This document shows positions 26,282 through 34,203 of a stretch of DNA of 64,000 bases, one piece after another. Every line of letters starts with the position of its first letter. The stretch's first letter is position 1. Under the pieces are notes generated by a model. The model saw only the letters and a program-made list of their open reading frames with translations, ran no database searches and was not told the origin of the DNA. The stretch covers positions 124,001 to 188,000 of the forward strand of contig NZ_JACHJG010000002.1 of the NCBI RefSeq assembly GCF_014203545.1, in the 5' to 3' direction. The translations under genes were made by a program, and so were the position numbers. The DNA comes from Streptomyces netropsis (GTDB lineage Bacteria > Actinomycetota > Actinomycetes > Streptomycetales > Streptomycetaceae).

Positions 26282-27274
26282 TCAGCGGCCCCAGCGGAGC
26301 CCGGCCGTCTGGACCGGCGCGTCCCACAGCCGCAGCAGCTCGTCATCGACCTGACACAGCGTCACCGAGGCCCCGGCCATGTCGAGGGAGGTGACGTAGT
26401 TGCCGACCAGCGTCCGCGCGACCGGCACACCCCGCTCCCGCAGCACCCGGTGCACCTCCGCGTTGAAGCCGTACAGCTCCAGCAGCGGCGTCCCGCCCAT
26501 GCCGTTGACCAGCGCCAGCACCGGACCGCTCGGCCGCAGGTCGGACAGCACCGCGTCGACCGCGAAGTCCGCGATCTCGCCCGACGTCATCATCGCGCGA
26601 CGCTCGCGCCCCGGCTCACCGTGGATGCCGACGCCCAACTCCAGCTCACCGGCCGGAAGATCGAAGGTGGGACCGCCCTTGGCGGGCGTCGTACAGGAGG
26701 CCAGGGCGACACCGAAGCTGCGGGACGACTCGTTCACCCGGCGGGCGATCGCCTCCACCCGCTCCAACGGCGCGCCCTCCTCGGCCGCCGCCCCCGCGAT
26801 CTTCTCCACGAACAGCGTGGCACCGGTGCCGCGCCGGCCCGCCGTGTAGAGACTGTCGGTCACCGCGACGTCGTCGTTGACGAGCACGCTCGCGACCTGG
26901 ATGCCCTCGTCCTCGGCGAGTTCGGCGGCCATGTTGAAGTTGAGGACGTCGCCCGTGTAGTTCTTCACGACGAACAGCACGCCCTTGCCGCTGTCCACGG
27001 CCGCTGCCGCCCGCACCATCTGATCGGGCACGGGCGAGGTGAACACCTCCCCGGGGCAGGCCGCGTCGAGCATCCCGTGCCCCACGAACCCCCCGTGCAA
27101 CGGCTCGTGCCCCGAACCGCCGCCGGACACCAGCGCCACCTTGCCCGCCACGGGCGCGTCGCGCCGGGCGACGACACGCCGTTCCACGTCGACCGCCAGC
27201 TCGGGATGAGCCGCGGCCATCCCGCGCAGGGCATCGGCGACGACGGTCTCCGCCACGTTGATGAGCATCTTCAT
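26282..27274 (-). CDS. dhaK: Dihydroxyacetone kinase DhaK subunit (solitary)
   Basis: A 330-residue DhaK. Visible motifs are SGGGSGHEPLHGGFVG (substrate pocket), VKNYTGDVLNF, and GVGIHGEPG with the His that binds dihydroxyacetone covalently. DhaK presents the substrate to an ATP- or phospho-DhaM-charged DhaL. The dhaL and dhaM genes that normally follow are absent; instead there is a convergent gene 105 bases downstream, separated by a GGCCGG-rich spacer. It either works with subunits encoded elsewhere or is a remnant of a lost operon. Confidence 0.9.
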   Translation of the reverse strand: MKMLINVAETVVADALRGMAAAHPELAVDVERRVVARRDAPVAGKVALVSGGGSGHEPLHGGFVGHGMLDAACPGEVFTSPVPDQMVRAAAAVDSGKGVLFVVKNYTGDVLNFNMAAELAEDEGIQVASVLVNDDVAVTDSLYTAGRRGTGATLFVEKIAGAAAEEGAPLERVEAIARRVNESSRSFGVALASCTTPAKGGPTFDLPAGELELGVGIHGEPGRERRAMMTSGEIADFAVDAVLSDLRPSGPVLALVNGMGGTPLLELYGFNAEVHRVLRERGVPVARTLVGNYVTSLDMAGASVTLCQVDDELLRLWDAPVQTAGLRWGR

Positions 27275-27816
27275 GTGGGCTCCACGGGTGTAGGAAAGAC
27301 GGGCCGCTGACTTGCGTTTGTGCAGACCAGCGGTGGTGTCACGAGTAATGGATCCTGGCGGTCTCTGACGGTCCCGGGCGGGCTCCGGCGGTACCGATGC
27401 TAACTAAATGCCGATCGAGGCGGGTGGTGGCTGAAGGAGCACCGGCAAGGCTCGCTGCGCATCGCCGGGGCGTCGTGGGGTGTCACTGCTGGGACTGCCC
27501 GACGCCGCGATCTGGGCGGCGACGTGCCACCGGCGAAGGGCGTGCAGGCGCGCGAATTTCCGTGCCGCGAACGTGCCCACGGCATGCGCGTCGTCCGCGT
27601 GGCCCAGCACGTACCGTTCGCCATCTGCCCCACGGGCTGAAGGATTCGGGGCCGGACACCCGGCAGGCTCCGCTGCCGTAGCGCATCCCCGTACCGGGTC
27701 CACGCCCCACGTGCATGGCCTGACATCCCCTAGCCGCTCCCACCCCGCTCGGGATCCTCAGGCGGGCAACACGTCGGGGTGTTCCCTGCCCGCTTCCTTC
27801 CAGCGAGGAGTAGGCC
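27275..27816. other. 542-bp intergenic region, no recognisable gene
   Basis: The base composition changes along this stretch, and both strands carry short open frames with Arg/Pro-rich translations and no ribosome-binding sites. It may be decayed coding DNA, but no relic domain could be named. A GAGGAG just before 27817 serves the next frame. Confidence 0.35.
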
Positions 27817-28149
27817 TTGCGAAAGTCCAACCGATGGGTGGGGCTCTTGGGAGCCATGGGGTTCGTGATCGGTGGTCTCTTCCTCACGCCATCGGCCTCG
27901 GCGCAGGACCCGGTCGTTCCGGTCCAGTGGGCCTGTTCGCCCGCACGAAGCTCCTCGCCTGCCCCGCGGATCGTGCCGGGCGGCCCCGCCGGACAAGGAG
28001 CCAGGTGGAGCAGGTTGGGCCCGTCGATAAATGCCTCGACATCGGTCGCGGTAATCGGGGAGGCTTCGCGCGATGACCAGAATCGACGACACGCCTCCCG
28101 CGTGGGACGAGCGCACCCAGCTCACCACGTTTCTCGACTACACGCGTGA
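27817..28149 (+). pseudogene. Signal-peptide ORF, probably a truncated secreted-protein gene
   Basis: A TTG start with GAGGAG upstream gives a textbook Sec signal peptide (LLGAMGFVIGGLFLTPSASA, cut near ASA-QD) followed by VVPVQWAC. The sequence then becomes Arg/Ser/Pro-rich and overlaps the first 77 bases of the DinB-like gene. The likely explanation is an exported protein whose 3' part was lost by recombination or frameshift next to the DinB-like gene. A small genuine secreted peptide is possible. Confidence 0.4.
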
Positions 28150-28579
28150 CACCGCCCGCGCCAAGTGCGCCGGTGTCTCCGCGGAGAACGCTCGCAAGGC
28201 GCTCCTGCCGGGCTCACCGCTGATGACCATGAGCGGACTGATCAACCACCTCCGCTGGGTCGAGTACTACTGGTTCCAGGTGGTCTTCCTCGGCGAGGAG
28301 GACCTGGGCCCCTGGACCGAGGAGGACCCCGACCGCGAGATGCGTATCGCCGTCGACTTCCCGCTCGCGCAGTTGCTCGGCGAATACGCCGAACAGAGCG
28401 CCCGCTACCGCGAACTGGTCGCCGGGAGCGGCCTGGACGACCAGGCCGAGCGAGCCGTCCGCAACGGCCTCCACGTCGACCTGCGCTGGATCCTCCTTCA
28501 CCTCACCGAGGAGACAGCCCGCCACAACGGTCACCTGGACATCCTGCGCGAGATGCTCGACGGCACGACCGGCGACTAG
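28073..28579 (+). CDS. DinB/DUF664-family protein
   Basis: A 168-residue four-helix-bundle protein with the DUF664 pattern: SGLINHLRWVEYYWF containing the first metal-site His, and HLTEETARHNGHLDILRE with the later His residues (H-x3-E-x3-RH-x2-H). Members are metal-dependent, with roles in thiol (mycothiol/bacillithiol) transfer or unknown reactions. It is divergently placed from the TetR operon with a 91-base convergent gap. Specific substrate unknown. Confidence 0.85.
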   Translation: MTRIDDTPPAWDERTQLTTFLDYTRDTARAKCAGVSAENARKALLPGSPLMTMSGLINHLRWVEYYWFQVVFLGEEDLGPWTEEDPDREMRIAVDFPLAQLLGEYAEQSARYRELVAGSGLDDQAERAVRNGLHVDLRWILLHLTEETARHNGHLDILREMLDGTTGD

Positions 28580-28670
28580 GTCCGGCGGAGGTCACGGGCG
28601 GAGGGGACCGGGCCGCCGGCGGTCCCGTGGGTCACCGGCCTCAGCGCAGGACTGCCGGACGGCGGGCCGC

Positions 28671-29246
28671 TCACCCGGTGCCGAGGACGTTGTCGATGTA
28701 GGCCGCGAGCGAGGCCCGCAGGTCTTCGGGCGCCATCTCCTGGTCGTCGATCAGGTGCGCCACGAGGTCGGCGCGGATGGCGGCCAGCAGCGCATGCGCG
28801 GTGAAATCCGCGTCGTGGACGCCGGGCACGTGATCCAGCGCCAGGCGAAGGGTTTCGTGCCACCAGCCGTAGTGCCCGGCCTGGTACGGGCTGCTGAGCC
28901 CGGCGTGCTCTGCGGCCGACATCAGGTGCCGGTTCTCGACCTTGAAGCGCAGTGAGGCGTCGAGGAGGTCCATCACCCGCTGCCTCGGTGAGGACCGGCC
29001 TGCGTCCTGAGCTTCCTGCGCGGCTTGTTGCAGGGGTTCGAGGCGGGAGGCGATCACGGCGCTGATCAAGCCGGCACGGTCGCCGAAGCGGCGGAAGAGG
29101 GTGCCCTTGCCCACACCGGCGGCCTCGGCGATGTCGTCCATCGACACGCTGTGGGGGCTGCTGCTCCGGGCGAAGAGGGCGTCGGCGGCAGCCAGCACGG
29201 CTTCTCGGTTGCGCAGGGCGTCCGCGCGCTCTGTGCGCTGGGCCAC
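28671..29246 (-). CDS. TetR-family transcriptional regulator
   Basis: A 191-residue regulator; the N-terminal HTH reads IAEAAGVGKGTLFRRFGD. The C-terminal ligand domain is of the type found in regulators of NmrA-like reductase genes. It lies 115 bases downstream of the reductase gene on the same strand, so the three genes from 30623 probably form one operon. The two matching palindromes at 30749 and 30779, overlapping the operon's promoter, are its probable operators, giving autorepression. Confidence 0.9.
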   Translation of the reverse strand: MAQRTERADALRNREAVLAAADALFARSSSPHSVSMDDIAEAAGVGKGTLFRRFGDRAGLISAVIASRLEPLQQAAQEAQDAGRSSPRQRVMDLLDASLRFKVENRHLMSAAEHAGLSSPYQAGHYGWWHETLRLALDHVPGVHDADFTAHALLAAIRADLVAHLIDDQEMAPEDLRASLAAYIDNVLGTG

Positions 29247-29361
29247 GGGTCCTCCTCCTTCGTCCTCGGCGTTCCGGACCCCCGGAACGGTTCATGGTAT
29301 TCGGTGGGTTCGCGTGAGCCGTCGCTCGCGCCCGACCGACGCGGAGCAGCGCATCAGCTGC

Positions 29362-30201
29362 TCACGACACGTTCCGTTCGACGAAGGCGCGGAAGGTGCC
29401 CGGTGGGCGGCCGGTGAGGCGCAGGACGGTGTCCGAGGTGCGGTCCTCGGCGCCCTCGGCGATGGCGCGGTCCATGCCGGCCAGCATGGTGGCGAACTCC
29501 AGCGGTATCTCGGCCGCCCAGCGGTCGCGCAGCTGCTCGAAGGTCAGGTGCCGGTGCACGACGGGCCGGCCGGTGACCTCGGTGACGATCGCGGCGACGT
29601 CGTCGTAGCTCAGCGTCTGCGGTCCGGTGAGGACGAGGTCGGTGTTGGGGGCCTGTTCGTCGGTCAGGGCGCGTACGGCGACGGCGGCGATGTCCTCGGC
29701 GTCGATGAACCCGACGCGGCCCTCTCCGGAGGCCGTGAGGACGGCACCGTCCTCGCGGATGCTGCGCGCGTGCGGGGCGGAGCCGGTGAAGTTCTGCATG
29801 AACCAGGAGGGCCGCAGCACCGCCCACTCCTCGAAGAGGCCGGGCAGGGCCTGGTGGACCTGGCCCACCGCCGGACCGCCGGCGGGGATCGCGGATGAGC
29901 TGAGCAGCACCGCGCGGTGCACGCCTGCCGCGCGGGCCTGGTGGAGGAAGGGCAGCATGACCGCGGCCGGGTCCGAAGAGCCGATGGGCGGGACGAGGTA
30001 GACGCGGTCGGCGCCGTCGACGGCCTCGTCCCAGGTCGCGGGCTCGTCCCAGTCGAAGCGGACTGCCTGCGCGCCCTCCACCGGGGTGGCGTTCCGCCCG
30101 GCGGCCTTGACGCGGTGGCCCTCGGCGATCAGGCCGGCGGAGACTCGGCGGCCGGTGGTGCCGGTGGCCCCGATGACCAGGGTGGTGCCGGGGGTGTTCA
30201 T
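29362..30201 (-). CDS. NmrA-like NAD(P)-binding oxidoreductase
   Basis: A 279-residue atypical short-chain dehydrogenase. It starts with the dinucleotide loop VIGATGTTGRRV and contains VYLVPPIG, VLRPSWFMQNF and DIAAVAVRAL, typical of the NmrA/HSCARG and quinone-reductase-like QOR2 group. The start codon overlaps the previous stop by one base (TGATG), so it is translated together with the SnoaL-like gene. Substrate unknown; such cassettes often answer electrophile or quinone stress. Confidence 0.88.
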   Translation of the reverse strand: MNTPGTTLVIGATGTTGRRVSAGLIAEGHRVKAAGRNATPVEGAQAVRFDWDEPATWDEAVDGADRVYLVPPIGSSDPAAVMLPFLHQARAAGVHRAVLLSSSAIPAGGPAVGQVHQALPGLFEEWAVLRPSWFMQNFTGSAPHARSIREDGAVLTASGEGRVGFIDAEDIAAVAVRALTDEQAPNTDLVLTGPQTLSYDDVAAIVTEVTGRPVVHRHLTFEQLRDRWAAEIPLEFATMLAGMDRAIAEGAEDRTSDTVLRLTGRPPGTFRAFVERNVS

Positions 30202-30623
30202 CAGTTCGCTCCTACGAAGTCGGCGCCGGGCTGCTGAACGGCGAGAGGGTTCCAGTAGTCGCGGTAGGAGGTGATGCGCCCGCCCTCGACCGTGACCACG
30301 GCGATGTAGGTCATGTCGAAGGGGCTGTCCGTCTTCACCAGGCGGCCGACCCCGCGCATCTCCACCACGATCGTCCCGGGGACGGTGGTCCGGTGGATGT
30401 GCACGTCGGGGAAGTCGTGCAGGTCGACGTGGTCGGGGTAGTGGCGCATGTAGTCCGCGATGGCCTGTCGGCCCTCCAGCCGCTCGGGCCAGCCCTGGGG
30501 CGCGAAGGGGAATTCCAGGACGCCGTCCTCGTCCCACAGGTCCACCCAGCCGGGGATGTCCTTTTCCAGCAGCAGTCGCAGACCGTGGCGGTACAGCTCC
30601 GCGGCCGTCATCGGCACTGTCAT
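30201..30623 (-). CDS. SnoaL-like polyketide-cyclase-fold protein
   Basis: About 140 residues from the ATG at 30623 (an in-frame GTG at 30677 is possible). Pattern: MTAAELYRHGLRLLLEKD, then WDEDGVLEFPFAP, and late ITSYRDYWNPLA, characteristic of the NTF2/SnoaL fold. This fold hosts isomerases, hydrolases and binding proteins; no catalytic residues can be named. It is the first gene of the TetR-controlled operon. Confidence 0.8.
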   Translation of the reverse strand: MTVPMTAAELYRHGLRLLLEKDIPGWVDLWDEDGVLEFPFAPQGWPERLEGRQAIADYMRHYPDHVDLHDFPDVHIHRTTVPGTIVVEMRGVGRLVKTDSPFDMTYIAVVTVEGGRITSYRDYWNPLAVQQPGADFVGAN

Positions 30624-30748
30624 GATCAAGGTTTCCGTTCTGCTCGAAGACACGGCGATTCCGGCCCGTCGGGTCACGGCCCGTCGTCACGAGAAGCGCG
30701 ACGTGGCCCGTCATGGCGGTTCCTCATGACGGGGCACCCGGGATGAAA

Positions 30749-30765
30749 GCGGACCGTCGGTCCGC
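30749..30765. promoter_or_regulatory. TetR-type operator 1
   Basis: The 17-bp perfect palindrome GCGGACC-GTC-GGTCCGC lies just downstream of the predicted transcription start of the minus-strand operon. Its centre is 30 bp, about three helical turns, from that of operator 2. Confidence 0.7.
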
Positions 30766-30773
30766 ATGGAAGA

Positions 30774-30802
30774 AAAATACGGACTACCGGTCCGCTTCGC
30801 AA
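30774..30802 (-). promoter_or_regulatory. Promoter of the SnoaL-NmrA-TetR operon with operator 2 in the spacer
   Basis: On the minus strand TTGCGA (30802-30797) and TATTTT (30779-30774) are 17 bases apart, a standard sigma-70-type promoter. The second palindrome, ACGGACT-ACC-GGTCCGC (30779-30795), fills the spacer between them. A repressor bound there would block RNA polymerase directly. Confidence 0.65.
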
Positions 30803-30881
30803 GCCTGGAGGTGGCCGGCACCGCGACCGGACACCGTTGACCCCCGGTGGGCCGGGAGCGCGGCGATGGGCCGCTATCCGG

Positions 30882-30910
30882 TTGATGGCCGGTGAGGCCG
30901 TGGGTACTGT
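30882..30910 (+). promoter_or_regulatory. Promoter of the chloramphenicol-type exporter transcript
   Basis: TTGATG (30882-30887) and TACTGT (30905-30910) are separated by exactly 17 bases. The start of transcription should fall near 30917-30918, which coincides with the GTG-ATG of the leader peptide, so the message would be leaderless. Confidence 0.55.
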
Positions 30911-30920
30911 TCCTCGGGTG

Positions 30921-30977
30921 ATGAGCCCTGAATCAGACAGAGCGGAGCCGCCGGTCGCCCGGCGGCGGGTTGTCTGA
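30921..30977 (+). CDS. Putative 18-residue leader peptide of the exporter gene
   Basis: ATG at 30921 (a GTG directly before it at 30918) opens a frame MSPESDRAEPPVARRRVV that closes at 30975. It begins at the predicted transcription start. It overlaps two hairpins: GCCGCCGG/CCGGCGGC at 30947-30966 and GACCGGT/ACCGGTC at 30976-30994. Leader-peptide attenuation by stalled ribosomes is established for several chloramphenicol exporter genes; that it acts here is inference. Confidence 0.45.
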   Translation: MSPESDRAEPPVARRRVV

Positions 30978-30994
30978 CCGGTAACCGACCGGTC
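30947..30994 (+). promoter_or_regulatory. Tandem hairpins in the exporter leader
   Basis: First stem: 8 bp with a TCGC loop at 30947-30966, inside the leader peptide. Second stem: 7 bp with an AACCG loop at 30976-30994, starting at its stop codon. They lie about 150 bases before the exporter start. Confidence 0.5.
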
Positions 30995-31141
30995 TTCTGA
31001 TCGATCTCGCCTTCCGGCGGCCGAATGCGCGCTCCGTGTGTCCGGTCCCGTTCTGGCTCTCGCCTTCGACACAGGTGACGTGGCCCGTCGGTCGGCACGC
31101 GGATGTTCCTGACCGCGTAAGCCGACGCTGGAGTCGATCCC

Positions 31142-32329
31142 TTGCCCGTTTTCCTCTACGTCCTGGGCCTTGCCGTTTTCGCGCAAGGCACTTCCGAGTT
31201 CATGCTGTCCGGTCTTGTACCGGGCATCGCCCGTGACCTGTCCGTGCCGGTGGGAGCCGCCGCGAGCCTGACGTCCGCGTACGCCGTCGGGATGATCGTC
31301 GGGGCGCCGGTGATGGCCGCCCTGAGTGCGCGATGGCCACGCCGTCGCGCGCTGGCGAGCTTCCTGACCGCGTTCGTCGTCGTGCATGTCGTCGGCGCGG
31401 TCACCACCAACTTCCCCGTGTTGTTCGGAACCCGGATCGTCGCCGCGATCGCCAACGCCGGTTTCCTCGCGGTCGCGATGTCCGTCGCGACGACCCTGGT
31501 CGTCCCGGCGAAGCACACCAGAGCCACCGCCGTCCTGCTGTCGGGGGTGTCACTGTCGTGCGTCGCCGGTGTGCCCGCGGGTGCTCTGCTCGGCGAATGG
31601 GCCGGTTGGCGATCGGCCTTCTGGGCGGTCGCCGCCCTGTGTCTGCCCGCGCTGGCGCTCGTGTTCCGGTCCGCGCCCGCCGACGCGGCGCGTCGGCACG
31701 TCGTGTCGATCAGGCGGGAAGCACATGCGTTGCGGTCGCGGCCGGTGCGGTTGGCGTTGGTGCTCGCGACCGTGGTCAACGGGGCCACCTTCGCGACCTT
31801 CGCCTACCTCGCGGTCATCGCCACGGACGTTACTTACCTGCCCGACGGTGCGATCCCCGGGCTGCTCGCCGCGTTCGGCGCGGGCGCCTTCGTCGGAGTG
31901 ACCGCAGCCGGCCGCATGGGTGACGGGCGGCTCCGGCGGGGCCTGCTCCTCGCGGTGTGCGCTCTGCCTGCCGGATGGGCGGCGCTGGCCTTGACCAGTG
32001 AGCGAGCGGTCCCGCTGTTCACCTTGGCGGTCGTCCAAGGCGGGCTGTCCTTCGGTATCGGATCGACGCTCGTCAGCCGCGTCCTGCACGTCGCGTCCAA
32101 CGCCCCCTCACTGGGCGGGGCGTTCGCCACCGTCGCCTTGAACGTCGGCGCGTTCCTGGGCCCCCTGCTGGCCGGCATCGCGACCGGGGCCACGGACGAC
32201 TACCGAGCTGCCGTGTGGGTCAGCTCCGCCCTGGCCGGCACGGCGATTGCCTTCGCCGTCGCCTCGCGGACCCGCGCCGCCCACGAAGACGTGGAGGAAG
32301 TCCATCGGCCCGTCGTGATACGCCGCTGA
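31142..32329 (+). CDS. Chloramphenicol-efflux-type MFS transporter (Cml/Cmx family)
   Basis: A 395-residue MFS protein with 12 helices, from a TTG start with GGAG eight bases upstream. The N-terminus LAVFAQGTSEFMLSGLVPGI matches the DHA1 exporters of Streptomyces and Corynebacterium (CmlR, Cmx/CmrA) that expel chloramphenicol. The leader peptide and hairpins upstream fit inducible expression by the drug. It is separated from the convergent esterase gene by a strong terminator. The family call is solid; drug specificity is inferred. Confidence 0.85.
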   Translation: MPVFLYVLGLAVFAQGTSEFMLSGLVPGIARDLSVPVGAAASLTSAYAVGMIVGAPVMAALSARWPRRRALASFLTAFVVVHVVGAVTTNFPVLFGTRIVAAIANAGFLAVAMSVATTLVVPAKHTRATAVLLSGVSLSCVAGVPAGALLGEWAGWRSAFWAVAALCLPALALVFRSAPADAARRHVVSIRREAHALRSRPVRLALVLATVVNGATFATFAYLAVIATDVTYLPDGAIPGLLAAFGAGAFVGVTAAGRMGDGRLRRGLLLAVCALPAGWAALALTSERAVPLFTLAVVQGGLSFGIGSTLVSRVLHVASNAPSLGGAFATVALNVGAFLGPLLAGIATGATDDYRAAVWVSSALAGTAIAFAVASRTRAAHEDVEEVHRPVVIRR

Positions 32330-32350
32330 CTTCTCGAGGTCGGCTCCGCC

Positions 32351-32383
32351 ACCAGGCGCGGGGGTGGTGTCCCCGCGCCTGGT
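32351..32383. terminator. 13-bp bidirectional terminator
   Basis: Arms ACCAGGCGCGGGG and CCCCGCGCCTGGT with a 7-base loop, placed between the convergent stops of the exporter (32329) and the esterase (32396). Confidence 0.85.
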
Positions 32384-32395
32384 GCACGGCCGGGC

Positions 32396-33376
32396 CTACG
32401 CCTTGCGGAGACGGTCGACGATGCCATTGAGGTCGTGTCGGAACAGCCCGATGTCGACCCAGTGGCCGCCGCCCCGCTCGTGCGACTCGTGCGGGATGCC
32501 GGCGCGGTCGAGAAGGCCGCGGAACTCCCGCTGGGTGTCGAGCACGTTGGTCTCGTTGAGCCGGTCCCAGATGCGTTCGGGACTGGTACCGGCGACCATG
32601 AAGACCCGCTTGTTCCGGTAACTCTCGATGCGCTGGCACGGGTTGTCGGCGCTGACCCGGTTCTGGTCCCAGGGCACGCCGTAGACGGTGCCGCCGCCCA
32701 GATCGAGGGCGGAGGTCGCGTTGGCCCAATGGACGATGATGTCGCCGCGGCCGCGCAGGCTGGCCGGGCCGGAGTGGGCGCTCACCGAGGCGAAGTGGCC
32801 CCAGTACTTGGCGGCGTACTTCAGTGCGCCGAAGCCGCCCATCGAGAACCCGGAGACGGCGCGGCCGTCGTACTCGGCGTACGTCCGGAAGTTGTCGTCG
32901 ATCCACGGAATCAGTTGCTCGATGTGGAAGTGCTCCCAGTTCCGGGGGCCCACGAAGGAGCTGACCGGGTTGGAGTACCAGCCCGTGCGCCCGCCGTCGG
33001 GCATGACGACAATCATGGGCATGCCAGCGGTGAAGGCCCGGATGCCCCCTTCGGGCAGACGGTCGAATTCGATGAAGTCGCCCCCGCCGCCGTGGAGCAG
33101 GTACAGGACGGGATAGCGGCGTCCGCTGTGGTGGTAGTCGTCGGGAAGCAGAACGTTGACGGCGGGCTTCCAGCCGATCGCCGCGGTCTCGAACCGGTAG
33201 TACCACATGCGGGGGTCACTCTCGCCCGCTTCCACGATGTGCAGTCCGTGACCGTCGCCGGCCGCGGAGGCGGACGACGCCGCCGCGAGGACGCTCCCGC
33301 CGCCCAGCGCCATCGCCGCGGACAATCCGCCGACGGTCTTCAAGACACCTCTACGGGAGGGGTGGTGCTCGCTCAT
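32396..33376 (-). CDS. Tat-exported alpha/beta-hydrolase esterase (esterase D/antigen-85 type)
   Basis: A 326-residue protein; the ATG at 33376 has AGGAGG upstream. The N-terminus SRRGVLKTVGG plus an Ala-rich core and ASA-AG cut site is a twin-arginine signal. The hydrolase domain shows YLLHGGGGDF (oxyanion region), a nucleophile elbow GFSMGGFG, and a late GGHW with the catalytic His. Family members are feruloyl/acetyl esterases or mycolyl-type transferases acting outside the cell. It stands alone, with a ricin-type lectin gene 133 bases upstream on the same strand, which hints at a carbohydrate substrate. Confidence 0.88.
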   Translation of the reverse strand: MSEHHPSRRGVLKTVGGLSAAMALGGGSVLAAASSASAAGDGHGLHIVEAGESDPRMWYYRFETAAIGWKPAVNVLLPDDYHHSGRRYPVLYLLHGGGGDFIEFDRLPEGGIRAFTAGMPMIVVMPDGGRTGWYSNPVSSFVGPRNWEHFHIEQLIPWIDDNFRTYAEYDGRAVSGFSMGGFGALKYAAKYWGHFASVSAHSGPASLRGRGDIIVHWANATSALDLGGGTVYGVPWDQNRVSADNPCQRIESYRNKRVFMVAGTSPERIWDRLNETNVLDTQREFRGLLDRAGIPHESHERGGGHWVDIGLFRHDLNGIVDRLRKA

Positions 33377-33509
33377 CGTGACCTCCTGGTCGGGAAGGGA
33401 GTGGTAACGCGTCAGTTGTCGGTGATCCAGGCGCCCTTGAAGGAGGGCGGGAAGGGCGAAGCCGCCTCGCGGCCGGACGCGCCGGGCCGCTGAAGCGGAG
33501 CGGCCGCTG

Positions 33510-34010
33510 TCAGGACCAGCTCTGGTACGGGGTGTCGTTGCACGCCCAGGTGCGGAAGCCCAGGCTGCTGTCGTCGATGCAACGCATCGTGGCCTGGTTC
33601 TGGAAGCGGACGGTGCCGTCACCCCATGCCTTGACCCACCAGCTCTGCTCCGGGTTGGAGTTGCAGGTGGCGACGGTCCGGAAACCGTTGTCGGTGTCCT
33701 CGACACAACGGCCCGTGTTGAGGCTCCTCAGTTGGCGCGTTCCGTCACCCCAGACGTGTACGGACCACTTCTGGGGAGTGGAGCCGTTGCAGCTCCAGGT
33801 GCGGAAACCGTTGTTGGTGTCGTCCATGCAGCGGCCCGTGGCCTGATTCCTGAAGGACTGGACGACGTCGTCGGCGCGCGCGGGAGCCGGGGCGACGGTC
33901 GGTACGGGTGCGGTGCTGTGTCCGGTGGCCAGGGCGCCGGGCGCCGGGGCGAGGGCGGTGACGGCAAGGGCCCCGCCGAGCAGGAGTGTTCTCATGCTGC
34001 GCATGGGCAC
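33510..34010 (-). CDS. Secreted ricin-type beta-trefoil lectin
   Basis: A 166-residue protein: a signal peptide (LLLGGALAVTALAPAPGALA), a short Pro/Ala linker, and a single beta-trefoil of about 130 residues with three QxW-type repeats marked by ATGRCMDDT, NTGRCVEDT and ATMRCIDDS, each followed by FRTW/FRTV and Q-W. It has no catalytic domain, so it is a free carbohydrate-binding module. The GTG at 34010 or the ATG at 34004 may be the start. Confidence 0.88.
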   Translation of the reverse strand: MPMRSMRTLLLGGALAVTALAPAPGALATGHSTAPVPTVAPAPARADDVVQSFRNQATGRCMDDTNNGFRTWSCNGSTPQKWSVHVWGDGTRQLRSLNTGRCVEDTDNGFRTVATCNSNPEQSWWVKAWGDGTVRFQNQATMRCIDDSSLGFRTWACNDTPYQSWS

Positions 34011-34203
34011 TGTCTCGTTCCCTCCCTGTGCGAGTCGTGTCACGTATGGGCGCGGTCCGGGGGACCGACGGGCCGCAAGGTAGTCGGGGGACACCGCGAT
34101 ACGGCACCCGGAACCTTCCGGGGTGACAGCGCTCGACGATCCGCGATAGAGCTTGGTGTGTCGTGAATCCCGGCAACCGCCACCGAGCCGAGGGAGAGGT
34201 GTG

